64,000 nt of DNA from JAVBKX01 sp031553835 (GCA_031553835.1 JAVBKX010000014.1:62001-126000); one strand, 5' to 3'; shown: positions 44,832-54,639, counted from the first letter of the stretch. A program made the numbers and translations. Notes: a model not told the origin generated them from the letters alone.

Positions 44832-45356
44832 TCAATAAAGAAGAAGTCCGGAAACTCCGGCCAATAAGATCATCAAAATCGGATGCACCTTAAAAAACAT
44901 AGTAAGGATAAAAGCTACGCCAAAAATGATAAAACTTTTATAATCTATAAAATTTTCATCATTCATCAATAATAAAGCAGCAGATGCAATTAATCCTACA
45001 GTTGCCGGACGCAGGCCGGAAAAAGCATCGTTGACATACCGATTGGCGCGGAATTTTTTATAAGCAAATGCAATAAACAAAACAATAATGAAAGAAGGCA
45101 AACACACTGCAAAAGTAGCAACTACCGCCCCCAAAACATTTCCTGTCACCGTATAGCCGATATAAGTAGCGCTGTTTATACCAATAGGGCCGGGCGTAAC
45201 CTGGGAGATTGCCACAATATCGGTAAATTCCTGCTTCGTTATCCATTGATGGCTTTCCACTACTTCGTGCTGAATTAAGGAAAGCATAGCATATCCCCCA
45301 CCGAATCCAAACAATCCGATTTTAAAATAAGTGATGAAAAGTTGCAGATAAAGCAT
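44832..45356 (-). CDS. chrA: Chromate transporter, half-size subunit
   Basis: 174 residues, one CHR domain. FKIGLFGFGGGYAMLSLIQHEVV and ISQVTPGPIGINSATYIGY are the family motifs, with five or six helices. Short-chain ChrA proteins work as pairs; the partner is encoded 73 bp upstream on the same strand. Confidence 0.92.
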   Translation of the reverse strand: MLYLQLFITYFKIGLFGFGGGYAMLSLIQHEVVESHQWITKQEFTDIVAISQVTPGPIGINSATYIGYTVTGNVLGAVVATFAVCLPSFIIVLFIAFAYKKFRANRYVNDAFSGLRPATVGLIASAALLLMNDENFIDYKSFIIFGVAFILTMFFKVHPILMILLAGVSGLLLY

Positions 45357-45369
45357 ATAGTTGTTATTT

Positions 45370-45445
45370 GGAGTAAATGGAGTTAGAGGAAGTTAGAAGT
45401 TTCCTTCGTATAACTCCCTTTGTTCCCTCTAACTCCCTTTACTCC
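45370..45445. repeat. Long inverted repeat between the two chrA genes
   Basis: Left arm 45370-45389 and right arm 45426-45445 are complementary at 19 of 20 positions. The right arm is made of tandem ACTCCCTTT-like words that continue to about 45459, and it overlaps the 3' end of the upstream chrA. It may form a strong RNA stem-loop in the operon. Confidence 0.7.
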
Positions 45446-45983
45446 CTTTAGCTCCCTTAATTCTACCATAAATCAGTCCGCCCAATGCCGCCGCCAACAC
45501 AATATAAACCGGTGATACACCCCAATACCAAATCAAAACTGCGGAAGCTATGGGAATGACAATCGTCTTCAAATTGATTCCGATCTGACGTGCGGTTGTG
45601 AATACCGGAACGGCAATCAACGCGACTACAGCCGGACGAACAGCTTTAAATATTTTTTGTACCCAAACATTATCTTCAAACTGCCTGAAAAACATGGCAA
45701 TCAGCAAGATCATAAAAAAAGAAGGCAGTATGGCTCCTAAAGACGCCACCACACTGCCTTTTGTTCCTTTTAATTTATAACCCGCCAAAATAGAAATATT
45801 CACAGCTAAAATTCCCGGAGCCGTCTGTGCTATAGCAATCAAATCGATAAAATCATTTTTCGATATCCAGGCACGATGATCCACTACTTCCCGCTGAATC
45901 AGAGGAATCATGGCATACCCGCCTCCAATAGTAAAAGCTCCTATTTTAGCAAATGTGAAAAATATTTGGCAATACTGATTCAT
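45429..45983 (-). CDS. chrA: Chromate transporter, half-size subunit
   Basis: 184 residues, one CHR domain with FAKIGAFTIGGGYAMIPLIQREVV and IAIAQTAPGILAVNISILAGY. It is a paralogue of the downstream half. The C-terminus (GRIKGAKGSKGS) is encoded inside the long inverted repeat, so the repeat appears to have supplied the last codons. It starts 20 bp after gldN and may read through from the T9SS operon. Confidence 0.92.
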   Translation of the reverse strand: MNQYCQIFFTFAKIGAFTIGGGYAMIPLIQREVVDHRAWISKNDFIDLIAIAQTAPGILAVNISILAGYKLKGTKGSVVASLGAILPSFFMILLIAMFFRQFEDNVWVQKIFKAVRPAVVALIAVPVFTTARQIGINLKTIVIPIASAVLIWYWGVSPVYIVLAAALGGLIYGRIKGAKGSKGS

Positions 45984-46003
45984 TGCTGTTTTTCACGCCA
46001 ATA

Positions 46004-47068
46004 CTACCTTCTTCGTACACTTCGGGCCGGAGCAGAAGATGATTTTTCAGCCTTTTGAGTTTTAGGTTTTTCTGCCTTTGTAGCATTAGATTCGGAAGAA
46101 GAACTGCTACCTCTGGTTTTAGATGACGACTTCTTTGTTTTGGCGACAGCCTTGGTCGTATCTTTTTCGATCCACAATTTTTGTTCAAAAAATTTGAGTT
46201 GCTTTTCAATGCTATCCTGCGCTCTTTTTAATGAAGCCGAATCATTGCCTACCTGTTGGGCAAGATTTTGATTCATCATATTGGTCGTTTTCACGATCTC
46301 TCCGTCATACATCCGTTTACTGAAATAATCATCAATCGTATAAGTCAATGCATTGTTTAAGTTGGAAGTCATAATATGAGTGCGGGAAAGATAGGGCCTA
46401 ATATTTTCATACGGAATCCAAAACAAAGGAGTACGTATAGATTGTCCAAAATCATCATCCTGGCGAACCAACATGGGACAAATAGCTAATACCTGCGAAT
46501 GAAACATACTGGTTGCCTGGTCAAAATAAAAGGCTTCTTTAATCATGTACATGGTCACTTCATTGCCTGGAATATCACTATCCAGAATTTCAATTTGTGC
46601 ATCATTGCCATTACCTGTTGTTGTATAAAGAATTTGATTTTGCCTTACCACATCGGTCAGGAAGTTAATTTTATATTCATCGGTAAATACTTCCCTTCCA
46701 TCCAGGTATCTATATGCTGTAATTTTGTTATGCGCCAACAATTTGAAAACCAACGTAAACAGATTCATCCGATCACCGATGGGTTGTACCGGATAATACA
46801 AAGGAGAATTTTGTTCTTTTGTTAAATCCAAATAGCGATAAATTTCCCGTACCCACACCATATTTTCGAATTGTTTTGCCTGATCTTCATTTTTCGAATT
46901 GGCTCTTACCGTCAGGGACGGCAAATCCGACTCGGCGGCAGCTTCGGCTTGTCGGCGTTGCTGAGGCGTACGCCGTTGCTGTTGGGGTTGCTGAGAATAC
47001 ATATCTTGCGCAAAAACGCTCACCGCAATCAGTAGTAAAATATAATAACTCCGCATCATCTTTGGCAT
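46004..47068 (-). CDS. gldN: T9SS periplasmic component GldN/PorN
   Basis: 354 residues. Signal peptide, Gln/Arg-rich linker (QQPQQQRRTPQQRRQ), then the conserved domain about 70-285 (NMVWVREIYRYLDLTKEQNSPLYYP, RMNLFTLVFKLLA, YMIKEAFYFDQATS, RTPLFWIPYENIRPYLSR). PorN forms the periplasmic ring with PorK. The last ~50 residues are a Ser/Lys/Ala-rich low-complexity tail not needed in the family. Confidence 0.95.
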   Translation of the reverse strand: MPKMMRSYYILLLIAVSVFAQDMYSQQPQQQRRTPQQRRQAEAAAESDLPSLTVRANSKNEDQAKQFENMVWVREIYRYLDLTKEQNSPLYYPVQPIGDRMNLFTLVFKLLAHNKITAYRYLDGREVFTDEYKINFLTDVVRQNQILYTTTGNGNDAQIEILDSDIPGNEVTMYMIKEAFYFDQATSMFHSQVLAICPMLVRQDDDFGQSIRTPLFWIPYENIRPYLSRTHIMTSNLNNALTYTIDDYFSKRMYDGEIVKTTNMMNQNLAQQVGNDSASLKRAQDSIEKQLKFFEQKLWIEKDTTKAVAKTKKSSSKTRGSSSSSESNATKAEKPKTQKAEKSSSAPARSVRRR

Positions 47069-47086
47069 ATTAATATCTCTTTATTC

Positions 47087-48646
47087 TTAATTAATGGTTA
47101 TTTCAATGGGCGCAATCTCCTGTTCAATCCCATCGGGACCTCTGGCGACAACTCCTCTGATAAATATAATTTTTCCTCGGGAAAGCTGCCGGATCAAATC
47201 TTTCTGTTCCTGCGAAAAACGAGCTCCTTCAGAAGCTCTCACCATAGCATTTCCCATAGAATCGAAAGTCAACAATTGAAATTTAAGCACCGTAAACGGA
47301 ATATTCAACAAACCATCATCGATAGCTGCTTTCAATTCATTGGTTTCAAACAAGATCGATTTGGCTAAGCGACCTTTATCAAATTTAATAGTATTCCCCT
47401 TATCATCCTGATATTCAATAAAAGGAGATGCTTTTGGCAATGCCCTGACCCGGAATGCCTTTTTGATATCCTGAGTCCTTCCATCATTCATTCTGACAGA
47501 AAGATTAAAAACGGCATCAGTTCCTACTTTTGATGGCACTGCCACCCATTGACCATTTTTCAAAGTCAGGGAACCATTGGTCATTGTCGGAGTAATATTT
47601 TGCGTAGCAATACCAGGAACAGCAAAATTCATCGGATTGTCAATCCCCGCGTATAATACATTCATTCGTGTTGCTTCGATCGATGCATTAGGTTCTACAA
47701 CATAATAACTTGTAGAAAATGGCCATTGTGTCATGCCTCCATTGCCGTTTTTCATTTCAATATAACCGGTCACGGGGAAGCTGCCTGTAGCGCTGGTTCC
47801 TACAATATATTTTCCTTCAGCACCTTCCGGAAGATCACGTCCATTGACGTGAATTCGAGGGCGTTGAGTTGAATCCTGCGCAGACAACACAATATCAGCG
47901 ACATAACTACTTCCCCTCATCACAATTTGAGATTGAGGGATCACAAATGCTTCAACCTTATTTACCCTAAAATCCTTCAAATCAACATTATTTAATAATG
48001 TACTCAATACTTCTCCTTCTGCATACCGGATATCATTTTGCATTTTGGTCAATAGCGTCACTGCCGCCGCCAAAGGCATTTGTTCAAATAATGATGTTTC
48101 CCAGGTTTTATGATTTCTTTTTGCATTTTCCGAAGGCTCGGTACTCAAATTACTTTGAATTATTTTCTTCTTATTCGGATCAGTAATCAGGGAAGACACA
48201 AAAACACGATAGTTGTTCAAACCGTTTTTCAGTTTTTCGGCCTCTTTGGTTCGCACATCCAGGGCAATTTCGTATGCAGCATTTAAATCATCCGGATGTT
48301 TCAAACGTTCCGGGTCACCATTTTTTCCATCTGCTTTTTTTACAATCCGGGTTTTAAGATCTTGTATGCTGTTGAATAATGAATCCGACTGATATTTTAC
48401 AGAGCCGGCAAGGTTATACCAAAATTCCGTTTTCTCACGATTACTATTATAATTTTTCTCCAATTCATTAAAAACCATCTGGTTGCGGGTTGTCGAAGCT
48501 TTTACCGAACGCAGCAGACTTTCTTCCACCAATTCAAAACCATCCAATACCTCCGACGAAACGTTGAGGGCCAACATGGCAATGAACACCAGATACATCA
48601 GGTTGATCATCTTCTGTCTTGGAGAATTTGAGCTATTTGCAGCCAT
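47087..48646 (-). CDS. gldM: T9SS motor component GldM/PorM
   Basis: 519 residues. The N-terminal cytoplasmic tip and membrane helix SPRQKMINLMYLVFIAMLALNVSSEVLDGF precede a long periplasmic arm of four domains (D1 helical about 35-220; beta domains to 519). GldL and GldM form the proton-driven motor of T9SS. It lies 16 bp after gldL. Confidence 0.96.
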   Translation of the reverse strand: MAANSSNSPRQKMINLMYLVFIAMLALNVSSEVLDGFELVEESLLRSVKASTTRNQMVFNELEKNYNSNREKTEFWYNLAGSVKYQSDSLFNSIQDLKTRIVKKADGKNGDPERLKHPDDLNAAYEIALDVRTKEAEKLKNGLNNYRVFVSSLITDPNKKKIIQSNLSTEPSENAKRNHKTWETSLFEQMPLAAAVTLLTKMQNDIRYAEGEVLSTLLNNVDLKDFRVNKVEAFVIPQSQIVMRGSSYVADIVLSAQDSTQRPRIHVNGRDLPEGAEGKYIVGTSATGSFPVTGYIEMKNGNGGMTQWPFSTSYYVVEPNASIEATRMNVLYAGIDNPMNFAVPGIATQNITPTMTNGSLTLKNGQWVAVPSKVGTDAVFNLSVRMNDGRTQDIKKAFRVRALPKASPFIEYQDDKGNTIKFDKGRLAKSILFETNELKAAIDDGLLNIPFTVLKFQLLTFDSMGNAMVRASEGARFSQEQKDLIRQLSRGKIIFIRGVVARGPDGIEQEIAPIEITIN

Positions 48647-48662
48647 CCTTATAAATTAAAAA

Positions 48663-49670
48663 TTAAGAATTCCGGCCTTGAGGATTACCGGCTCCCGGAT
48701 TGGGAAAGCCACTGCCTCCTGCTCCATACATATTCATCGTCATCGCATTCAACAAACGATTATATACATTGTTTAACGCCGCCAACTGTTGCGCCATTTT
48801 TTCTGTTTCGGCGCGGAAAACGGAACTATCCACGATAGAGCCCTCATACAAGTCTTTTATCCGCATCAAACCTGAATTAATCCGTTCTATAGCATCAATT
48901 TGAGAACTTACACTTTTCAATTGGATTTCATAAATGGTGTTCAAACCTGAAATATTACGGTTCAATGCTTCCATTTGCCTCACATAACCGCGCGAATAAG
49001 AATTAATATCATCCGAATTATCAGTTATGCTTTTATAAGAATTCAATAAGGTATCGGACACATCGGTCAGACTATTGGTTACCAAACTGAATTTTCCCAT
49101 ACTATCAGACATGGAAGCCAATTGATCCAGATATTGTTGCGTAGCATTCGTCATTTCAGTCATCCGCGCCAATTGTTCGGCAGCCTGATTCATTTTTCTG
49201 ATACTGTCGGATAATGCATTCGCATCGCTTTCCGAAATATTGATATTCGAAGGGATACCAAAAGATTGCTTCGTTTCTTCCGGAGTCAAATTCCGGGGCG
49301 ATCCGCCGGTATTAACACCTCCCACCACAGCTCCGCCAATAATGACCGAACCACCGCCGCCGCCATTACCGCCGCCAAATTGCGGGCGATCGTCGGCATC
49401 ATTCGTATCCAACACGGGAAAAACCTGCTCCCACTGATATTCTTTTGCCGGACGGTCAAAAGCGGAGATAAAGAATACTAAAAACTCTGTTAACAAACCA
49501 ATTGTCAACAAAATATTACCCAAACCATAAGGCCAGTGCATTAATTTTGCCAAGGCTCCTAAAATCACAATGGATGCACCCCAGCTGTAAAAAAATTGGA
49601 AAAATCGCCTTCCCTGATCTTTGGAAAGGAATTTTTCAACCATGTTTTTATATCTTCTCTTGATTCCCAT
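48663..49670 (-). CDS. gldL: T9SS motor component GldL/PorL
   Basis: 335 residues. Two membrane helices (about 25-45 and 50-72: WGASIVILGALAKLMHWPYG, NILLTIGLLTEFLVFFISAF) are followed by a Gly-rich linker and a long cytoplasmic coiled coil (about 150-310). Starts at residue 1 or Met10 are both possible. Family members channel protons with GldM. Confidence 0.95.
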   Translation of the reverse strand: MGIKRRYKNMVEKFLSKDQGRRFFQFFYSWGASIVILGALAKLMHWPYGLGNILLTIGLLTEFLVFFISAFDRPAKEYQWEQVFPVLDTNDADDRPQFGGGNGGGGGSVIIGGAVVGGVNTGGSPRNLTPEETKQSFGIPSNINISESDANALSDSIRKMNQAAEQLARMTEMTNATQQYLDQLASMSDSMGKFSLVTNSLTDVSDTLLNSYKSITDNSDDINSYSRGYVRQMEALNRNISGLNTIYEIQLKSVSSQIDAIERINSGLMRIKDLYEGSIVDSSVFRAETEKMAQQLAALNNVYNRLLNAMTMNMYGAGGSGFPNPGAGNPQGRNS

Positions 49671-49681
49671 ACTTTCGTTTT

Positions 49682-51112
49682 TTATTTTTTTCCGGATCCT
49701 ACCTGGCTTCGCACACAGCGAAAACCGATGTAAGAACGTTGTTCATTCTGATATTCAAAAGATCTCACATCCGACCGGACGAAATGTGGGACATCTTTCC
49801 ATGAACCTCCACGCACCACTTTTTTCTTCACAGCGTATGGATCTTCTTTAGCAGCCTGATATTTATATTCAGGATTAATATCATTCATTATTTCCGGCCC
49901 GGACTCGAGAAATGCGGTAGATGTCCACTCCGCCACATTGCCGGCCATATCATACAAACCAAATTCATTCGGTGAAAAGGAGCCTACACGCGCCGTAATC
50001 AAAAAGCCGTCTTTAGTATAGTTGCCCCGATCCGGTTTGAAGTTTCCCAAGAAACAGCCCTTATCTCCAGTCACTCCTTGTTGAGACCAGGGATACTTGT
50101 TTTCAGATTTTCCGCTACGGGCAGCATATTCAAACTCGGCTTCGGTAGGCAAACGGTAAGGTTCAATTACCCGTCCGTCTTTCAAATTCAGCGAACGCAT
50201 TAAATAATCGGTGCGCCATGCACAAAATGCAGTAGCCTGTTCCCACGAAATACCCACCACCGGATAATCATTATAAGCCGGGTGATTAAAATACAGCCGC
50301 ATATAAGGTTCATTGTAGGAGTTGTTAAAATCATTCACCCAACAACTTTCATCCGGATAAATATTCAGGATATAAGTGTGTAGAAAATCATACAACGAAG
50401 CCAACGGACGAATAAGCGTTTCATTGACAATACGGCCTTCTTCTGTAACATAAGCGGTATCTTTAGAAATCATCACCACTTCATTAGGATCTACTTTAAT
50501 ATCCGTATTTTTGACTCTTTCGGCAGGATTGAGGCGATATTTACGCAAAGCAGCCGTAGTAGCGTCAAACCAGCTGTATTTGTATATCATCTGTTGCGGG
50601 TCCAGTTTTTTTTCTTTCGTAATCGGATGAATATAATATACACTATTGATAGCGCGAAGCTCGTCTTCCGTCGCCCGGCGTTCCGTAGGTATCGGTTGCT
50701 TCCAATTCAATACAGGCGGCTCAATCGGATCTCCGTTTTTATCTTCCGTAATTTTAAAACGGTCATCTCCCCCGTAATCCGGATCATACAACCGTTCCCT
50801 GATAATCGAATCTCGCACATAATAAACAAACTGCCGATATTTAGCATTGGTGATTTCTGTCTGATCCATCCAAAACGCATCAATCGATACTCCCTTTGGG
50901 TCTTGATAAATGCCCCACAATGAATCTTTATCTGCAGGTCCCATATCAAAAGCGCCTCTTTTAATCAATACCATTCCGTAAGGAGACGGTTCATTCCAGG
51001 CAGGCGCACTTACACCGGTAAGCTCCCCTCCTGTACTGGATTTAGGCCCTCCACAAGCTACAATTAGAAAAATCAGGACGGCAGTGAATGCCGGAATTGC
51101 TAATTTTCTCAT
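49682..51112 (-). CDS. gldK: T9SS outer-membrane-associated lipoprotein GldK/PorK
   Basis: 476 residues. Lipobox LIVAC (Cys 20) and an FGE-sulfatase-like fold (MVLIKRGAFDMGP, VGISWEQATAFCAWRTDYL, RLPTEAEFEYAARSG, GLYDMAGNVAEWTS, RSYIGFRCVR). It anchors the PorK/PorN ring beneath the outer membrane. It is 3 bp downstream of porP. Confidence 0.96.
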   Translation of the reverse strand: MRKLAIPAFTAVLIFLIVACGGPKSSTGGELTGVSAPAWNEPSPYGMVLIKRGAFDMGPADKDSLWGIYQDPKGVSIDAFWMDQTEITNAKYRQFVYYVRDSIIRERLYDPDYGGDDRFKITEDKNGDPIEPPVLNWKQPIPTERRATEDELRAINSVYYIHPITKEKKLDPQQMIYKYSWFDATTAALRKYRLNPAERVKNTDIKVDPNEVVMISKDTAYVTEEGRIVNETLIRPLASLYDFLHTYILNIYPDESCWVNDFNNSYNEPYMRLYFNHPAYNDYPVVGISWEQATAFCAWRTDYLMRSLNLKDGRVIEPYRLPTEAEFEYAARSGKSENKYPWSQQGVTGDKGCFLGNFKPDRGNYTKDGFLITARVGSFSPNEFGLYDMAGNVAEWTSTAFLESGPEIMNDINPEYKYQAAKEDPYAVKKKVVRGGSWKDVPHFVRSDVRSFEYQNEQRSYIGFRCVRSQVGSGKK

Positions 51113-51115
51113 ATA

Positions 51116-52066
51116 CTATAAAATTCGAACACTTTTGTGTTTATTTTTCTTACCCTTACCTAAGTTCAGGTCTGTTATATATTTCAAAAACACCTCATGA
51201 CTGCCGGTCGATCCTTTTTGAATAGCCGATATAGGAAAATCGTATGCATAACCCGCCTGGATATTCTTGTACTGCCCGCCAATCATCACTATCGCCGCAT
51301 CGTTGAGCCGCCATCCTAACCCACCCCACAGAAATTTATTATAAATTAACCGGGCTGAAACATCCAACTGGGTCATTTGAATGGTTGACTTCACAAAAAC
51401 CGACGGTCGTAGTTCTAATAACGGATTATTTAATAGAATATTGTATCCTCCCATCAAATAATACCCACGCGGTAAATCCAAATAATTTCTCTCGCCCATT
51501 TTCACCTCAGGCTCCAATAAGTGCGTAACGGAAAATCCGGCATACCAACTTTTTTTAGAATAATATATACCTAATCCAAAATCCACTGACGATCCTGTCG
51601 CTTCAACATTCGGGATACCGTCATCCTCCGGTTCATGGAAATCATCGCCTTCTATTTTTCGCACTTTAGTTCCGTCAAACGATTCATTGAGCATCCCGGC
51701 TTGCAGTCCAACGCTTAAATCACCTTTCCACAGTTTTTTTTTATAAGCATACTGCAACGACATATTGGAATGTTTAAACAATCCTAAACTTTCCGACACG
51801 ACCAACAAACCTACGCCATGCGTGCGGTTCAGGAACTTAAAAGGCATATCACCTGCTATCAACATGGTTTTGGGCGCATGCTCAAAACCAATCCATTGCT
51901 GCCGGTCCAATAGCGTAGCCTCCAATTTGCCGGACTGACCGGCATATCCGGGATTATAATAAGCCGGCATCGCCCAATAATTACTTAATTGCGCATCATA
52001 TTGTGCTGTTACTCCGCCAAAGGAAAGCAGCAACAATATAACAATTATGAGACAATAACGTTTCAT
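51116..52066 (-). CDS. porP: T9SS-associated outer-membrane protein PorP/SprF
   Basis: 316 residues. Signal peptide ending VTAQ, then QYDAQLSNYWAMPAYYNPGYAGQ, the family hallmark, and amphipathic strands to the end. PorP/SprF proteins connect substrates or adhesins to T9SS. It is the first gene of the porP-gldK-gldL-gldM-gldN operon, the same order as in Porphyromonas. Confidence 0.94.
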   Translation of the reverse strand: MKRYCLIIVILLLLSFGGVTAQYDAQLSNYWAMPAYYNPGYAGQSGKLEATLLDRQQWIGFEHAPKTMLIAGDMPFKFLNRTHGVGLLVVSESLGLFKHSNMSLQYAYKKKLWKGDLSVGLQAGMLNESFDGTKVRKIEGDDFHEPEDDGIPNVEATGSSVDFGLGIYYSKKSWYAGFSVTHLLEPEVKMGERNYLDLPRGYYLMGGYNILLNNPLLELRPSVFVKSTIQMTQLDVSARLIYNKFLWGGLGWRLNDAAIVMIGGQYKNIQAGYAYDFPISAIQKGSTGSHEVFLKYITDLNLGKGKKNKHKSVRIL

Positions 52067-52144
52067 CCGAATAATTAACGAGAAAAGGGGGAAATAATTG
52101 TACGTACCATGATTTTGTGAAAAGATACAGGGGGTATTTACCCG

Positions 52145-53056
52145 TCAAATCAATTCCGTCTCTTGCAAAAAGCACCTGACCTTTCTCTGTACCAAAACCG
52201 GCGCTGCTACTGTTTGTACTCCATTTTCATTAAGAGTTACTGTTGCACCAAAAACCTCTTTATTTTCCTCATCCGTAATTTTACCCGTTAATGTGCAATA
52301 TTCTTCTTTTTTTTGCAAAATAATTGCTAGCACCCGACCAAAAAGCATCTTTGTCTTGATATATCTTTTCTCCCAGATATTTTCCTTTTTCATCATAAAA
52401 GCACCAGGTGCCTGTATTATCATGATCTACAAATTCTCCTTTGGCTTTTATTTTTCCGTTTGCATAATATAGTTGTAAATTCACATTTACATCGGTTCTG
52501 TATCCATCCTTGTCGTTACCTAATAATTTTGCAGCATATTGTTCTTGTAATTTGCCATTGTCATAATATTTAAAAGAACTTATTAATTTTCCATACTCTT
52601 TTTTAGTCGTTATCCATTTCTGTACCAAACGATGCTTGTTATTTGCATCATATTGATAAGATATTTCTTCATTTTTAGATGTTATGCTATTTTTGGACCT
52701 GTTTACATTATATTGAGTTATCGAATTGTCCGTAAAATTATATTCAGCCTTAATTTTACCACGATCAGGATAGTAGAATTTCCATTTTTTTACCCGTTCC
52801 CCATTTTTGAAAGATCCTTCTGCTAATTTGTGGTTATTAGCACCCAACATCACATATTTGCACGTTAATCTATGAGTTATTATATCATAAAGTTCCGATA
52901 AAATTTCCAGCTCTCGAACTACTTCTTTTTCATTTGTAATTTTTTTAGGAAGACTGACATTATATATTACCACCTTATTATAACATTAGCATTTAAAAAT
53001 TGTAATGATAAAGCGATTGCTATTATAAAAATTACTATTTTTTTCCTGTTTTTCAT
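52145..53056 (-). pseudogene. Frameshifted secreted repeat protein (YwqK/MORN-like) with carboxypeptidase-like tail
   Basis: Three reading frames on the minus strand belong together. A signal peptide MKNRKKIVIFIIAIALSLQF starts at 53056 but stops after 29 codons; the body continues in another frame from about 52980 (VSLPKKITNEKEVVREL, then toxin-antitoxin YwqK-like repeats such as NGERVKKWKFYYPDRGKIKAEY and NGKIKAKGEFVDHDNTGTWCFYDEKGKYLGE). At an A8 run (plus-strand T at 52307-52314) the body goes out of frame, while another frame continues CTLTGKITDEENKEVFGATV, a carboxypeptidase-D-like domain, to 52145. Two or more frameshifts therefore break the gene; sequencing error in the homopolymer is possible for the second only. 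Confidence 0.75.
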
Positions 53057-53066
53057 CACACGTCTC

Positions 53067-53207
53067 CTACTTTGTCAAAATCATCCGCTTCGTATCCACT
53101 TCTTTTCCATCGGCAACTAATTCGGAACCGGAAATTTCCTGCGAACCTTCCAATCCGGCATAGTTTCCAGCACTGGAATATAAATAATCTTCTGCATGTG
53201 CAACTAT
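53067..53207 (-). pseudogene. C-terminal remnant of a REP-associated Y1 transposase (RAYT)
   Basis: 46 codons ending in TAG at 53067. AEDYLYSSAGNYAGLEG is the C-terminal signature of RAYT/TnpA-REP transposases, and the preceding codons read RA-stop-IV where the family has RAGIV, i.e. a Gly codon changed to TGA at 53208-53210. Upstream no catalytic HUH or Tyr region is seen. It lies next to two REP-like elements (54914 and 55969), which fits a former mobilising enzyme. The gap 53211-53322 holds nothing else I recognise. Confidence 0.65.
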
Positions 53208-53322
53208 TCATGCCCGAGTAGCATGGAGAATGATATCCATTTGTAAAAATGAGTACCTTTACTGAAGAATGAAGATCAAAACTGAAGGATTAACTCTACA
53301 AAAAAAGAAAATATAACAAAAG

Positions 53323-53354
53323 TTTCGAGTTAAGTCGAAATTATTATATCTTTG
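53323..53354 (+). promoter_or_regulatory. Promoter with operator-like inverted repeat before the ATPase gene
   Basis: TTTCGA (53323-53328), 6-bp spacer, TCGAAA (53335-53340), then TATCTTTG at 53347-53354, an exact TAnnTTTG element 16 bp before the ATG at 53371. The inverted repeat covers the spacer upstream of -7 and could bind a repressor. Confidence 0.5.
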
Positions 53355-53370
53355 TAAAAAAATATCAGTC

Positions 53371-54639
53371 ATGGACGACAGATTTGAAACACTAAAGAAC
53401 TATAATCTCTGGGGGGACAATACGCCTTCATTGGGATTTATACGCCCTGAATATACCGATAAGATATACGCTTATAAGGGAAACCGGCTCATCAAAGTCC
53501 TTGTAGGACAGAGGCGTGTGGGTAAGAGCTTTATATTAAGGCAACTCGCATCCAAGCTGGTCGAGAGCGGTGTCGATAGGAAAAATATTTTCTTTGTTAA
53601 TCGTGAATTAGCCGCTTTTGACTTCCTGAAAACATATAAAGACCTTGACGAACTGTTTAAGCTATACTAAGCGCAAGTAAACCCTCAGGGACGTATCTAT
53701 CTGTTTATAGACGAAGTTCAGAATATTGAAGGCTGGGAACGTGTGATCAATTCATATTCTCAGGATTATATCGATGAATATGAGGTGTTTATAAGCGGGT
53801 CGAACTCCAAAATGCTGTCTGGAGAATTGGCGACTCTGCTGTCCGGACGTTATGTTAGCTTTGAAATATTTCCCTTTAGTTTCAATGAATATGCGGGGAT
53901 CACCCAAAAGGAACAAACTAAACAGAGCTTTATGGAATACATGGGTAGCGGTGGAATGCCGGAGCTGTTCATGCTACCCGAACCGGAATTGAAACGTAAC
54001 TACATATCGGCGTTAAAAGATACAGTGCTTTTGCGCGATATTATTCAACGTCACAATATTAAGGATGCCCGTCTGCTGGAGGATATATTTGTCTATCTGG
54101 TTAATAATGCGTCAAATCTATTATCTGTCCGTAATATTTCCAATTACTTTAAAAGCAGCGGACGCAAAACAAGCTATGATACGGTTGCTGCCTACATAGG
54201 CTATATTGAAGATGCTTATTTGGTTCACCGGGTTGAAAGGTATAACATAAAAGGCAAGGAAACCATAGCGGGTAATTGCAAATACTACGTTAACGACTTA
54301 TCATTTAATAACTACCTGTATCAAGGTTTTGGATACGGTTCCGGTTATGTGTTGGAAAATCTTGTCTATCTGGAGCTGGCGCGGCACGGATTCGATATTT
54401 ATGTCGGCAACATTAAAGACAAAGAGGTTGATTTTGTCACTATCAAAGGCGACCGGATCATCTACGTTCAGAGTGCTTTCATGTTGATAGACAGAGAGAC
54501 CATCGAACGGGAATACTCCGCATTGGAGGCTATCAACGATAATTATGAGAAAATTGTCGTTTCGCTGGATGATATTGCTCTGCCCTCAAAAGGCGGCATC
54601 AAGCATATTCAGGCGTGGAAGTTTGATGAAATAGTTTAA
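53371..54639 (+). pseudogene. AAA ATPase / DUF4143 protein interrupted by an in-frame stop
   Basis: The two parts 53371-53670 and from 53671 onward are in the same frame and separated only by TAA at 53668-53670 (codon 100). Part one has the P-loop VGQRRVGKSFILRQL (about 45-59). Right after the stop come Walker B RIYLFIDEVQNIEGWE and ISGSNSKMLSGELATLLSGRY, then the DUF4143 part (SYDTVAAYIGYIEDAYLVHRVERYN, ENLVYLELARHGFDIYVGN, KEVDFV). Intact proteins are about 420 residues, as here if the stop is ignored. One substitution would restore it, so this is a recent nonsense mutation or a base-call error. Confidence 0.88.

Noticed and set aside
52145..52423. Independent 92-residue protein
   Set aside because: Its useful part is the carboxypeptidase-like tail of the frameshifted gene at 52145-53056; its first half overlaps the upstream reading frame.
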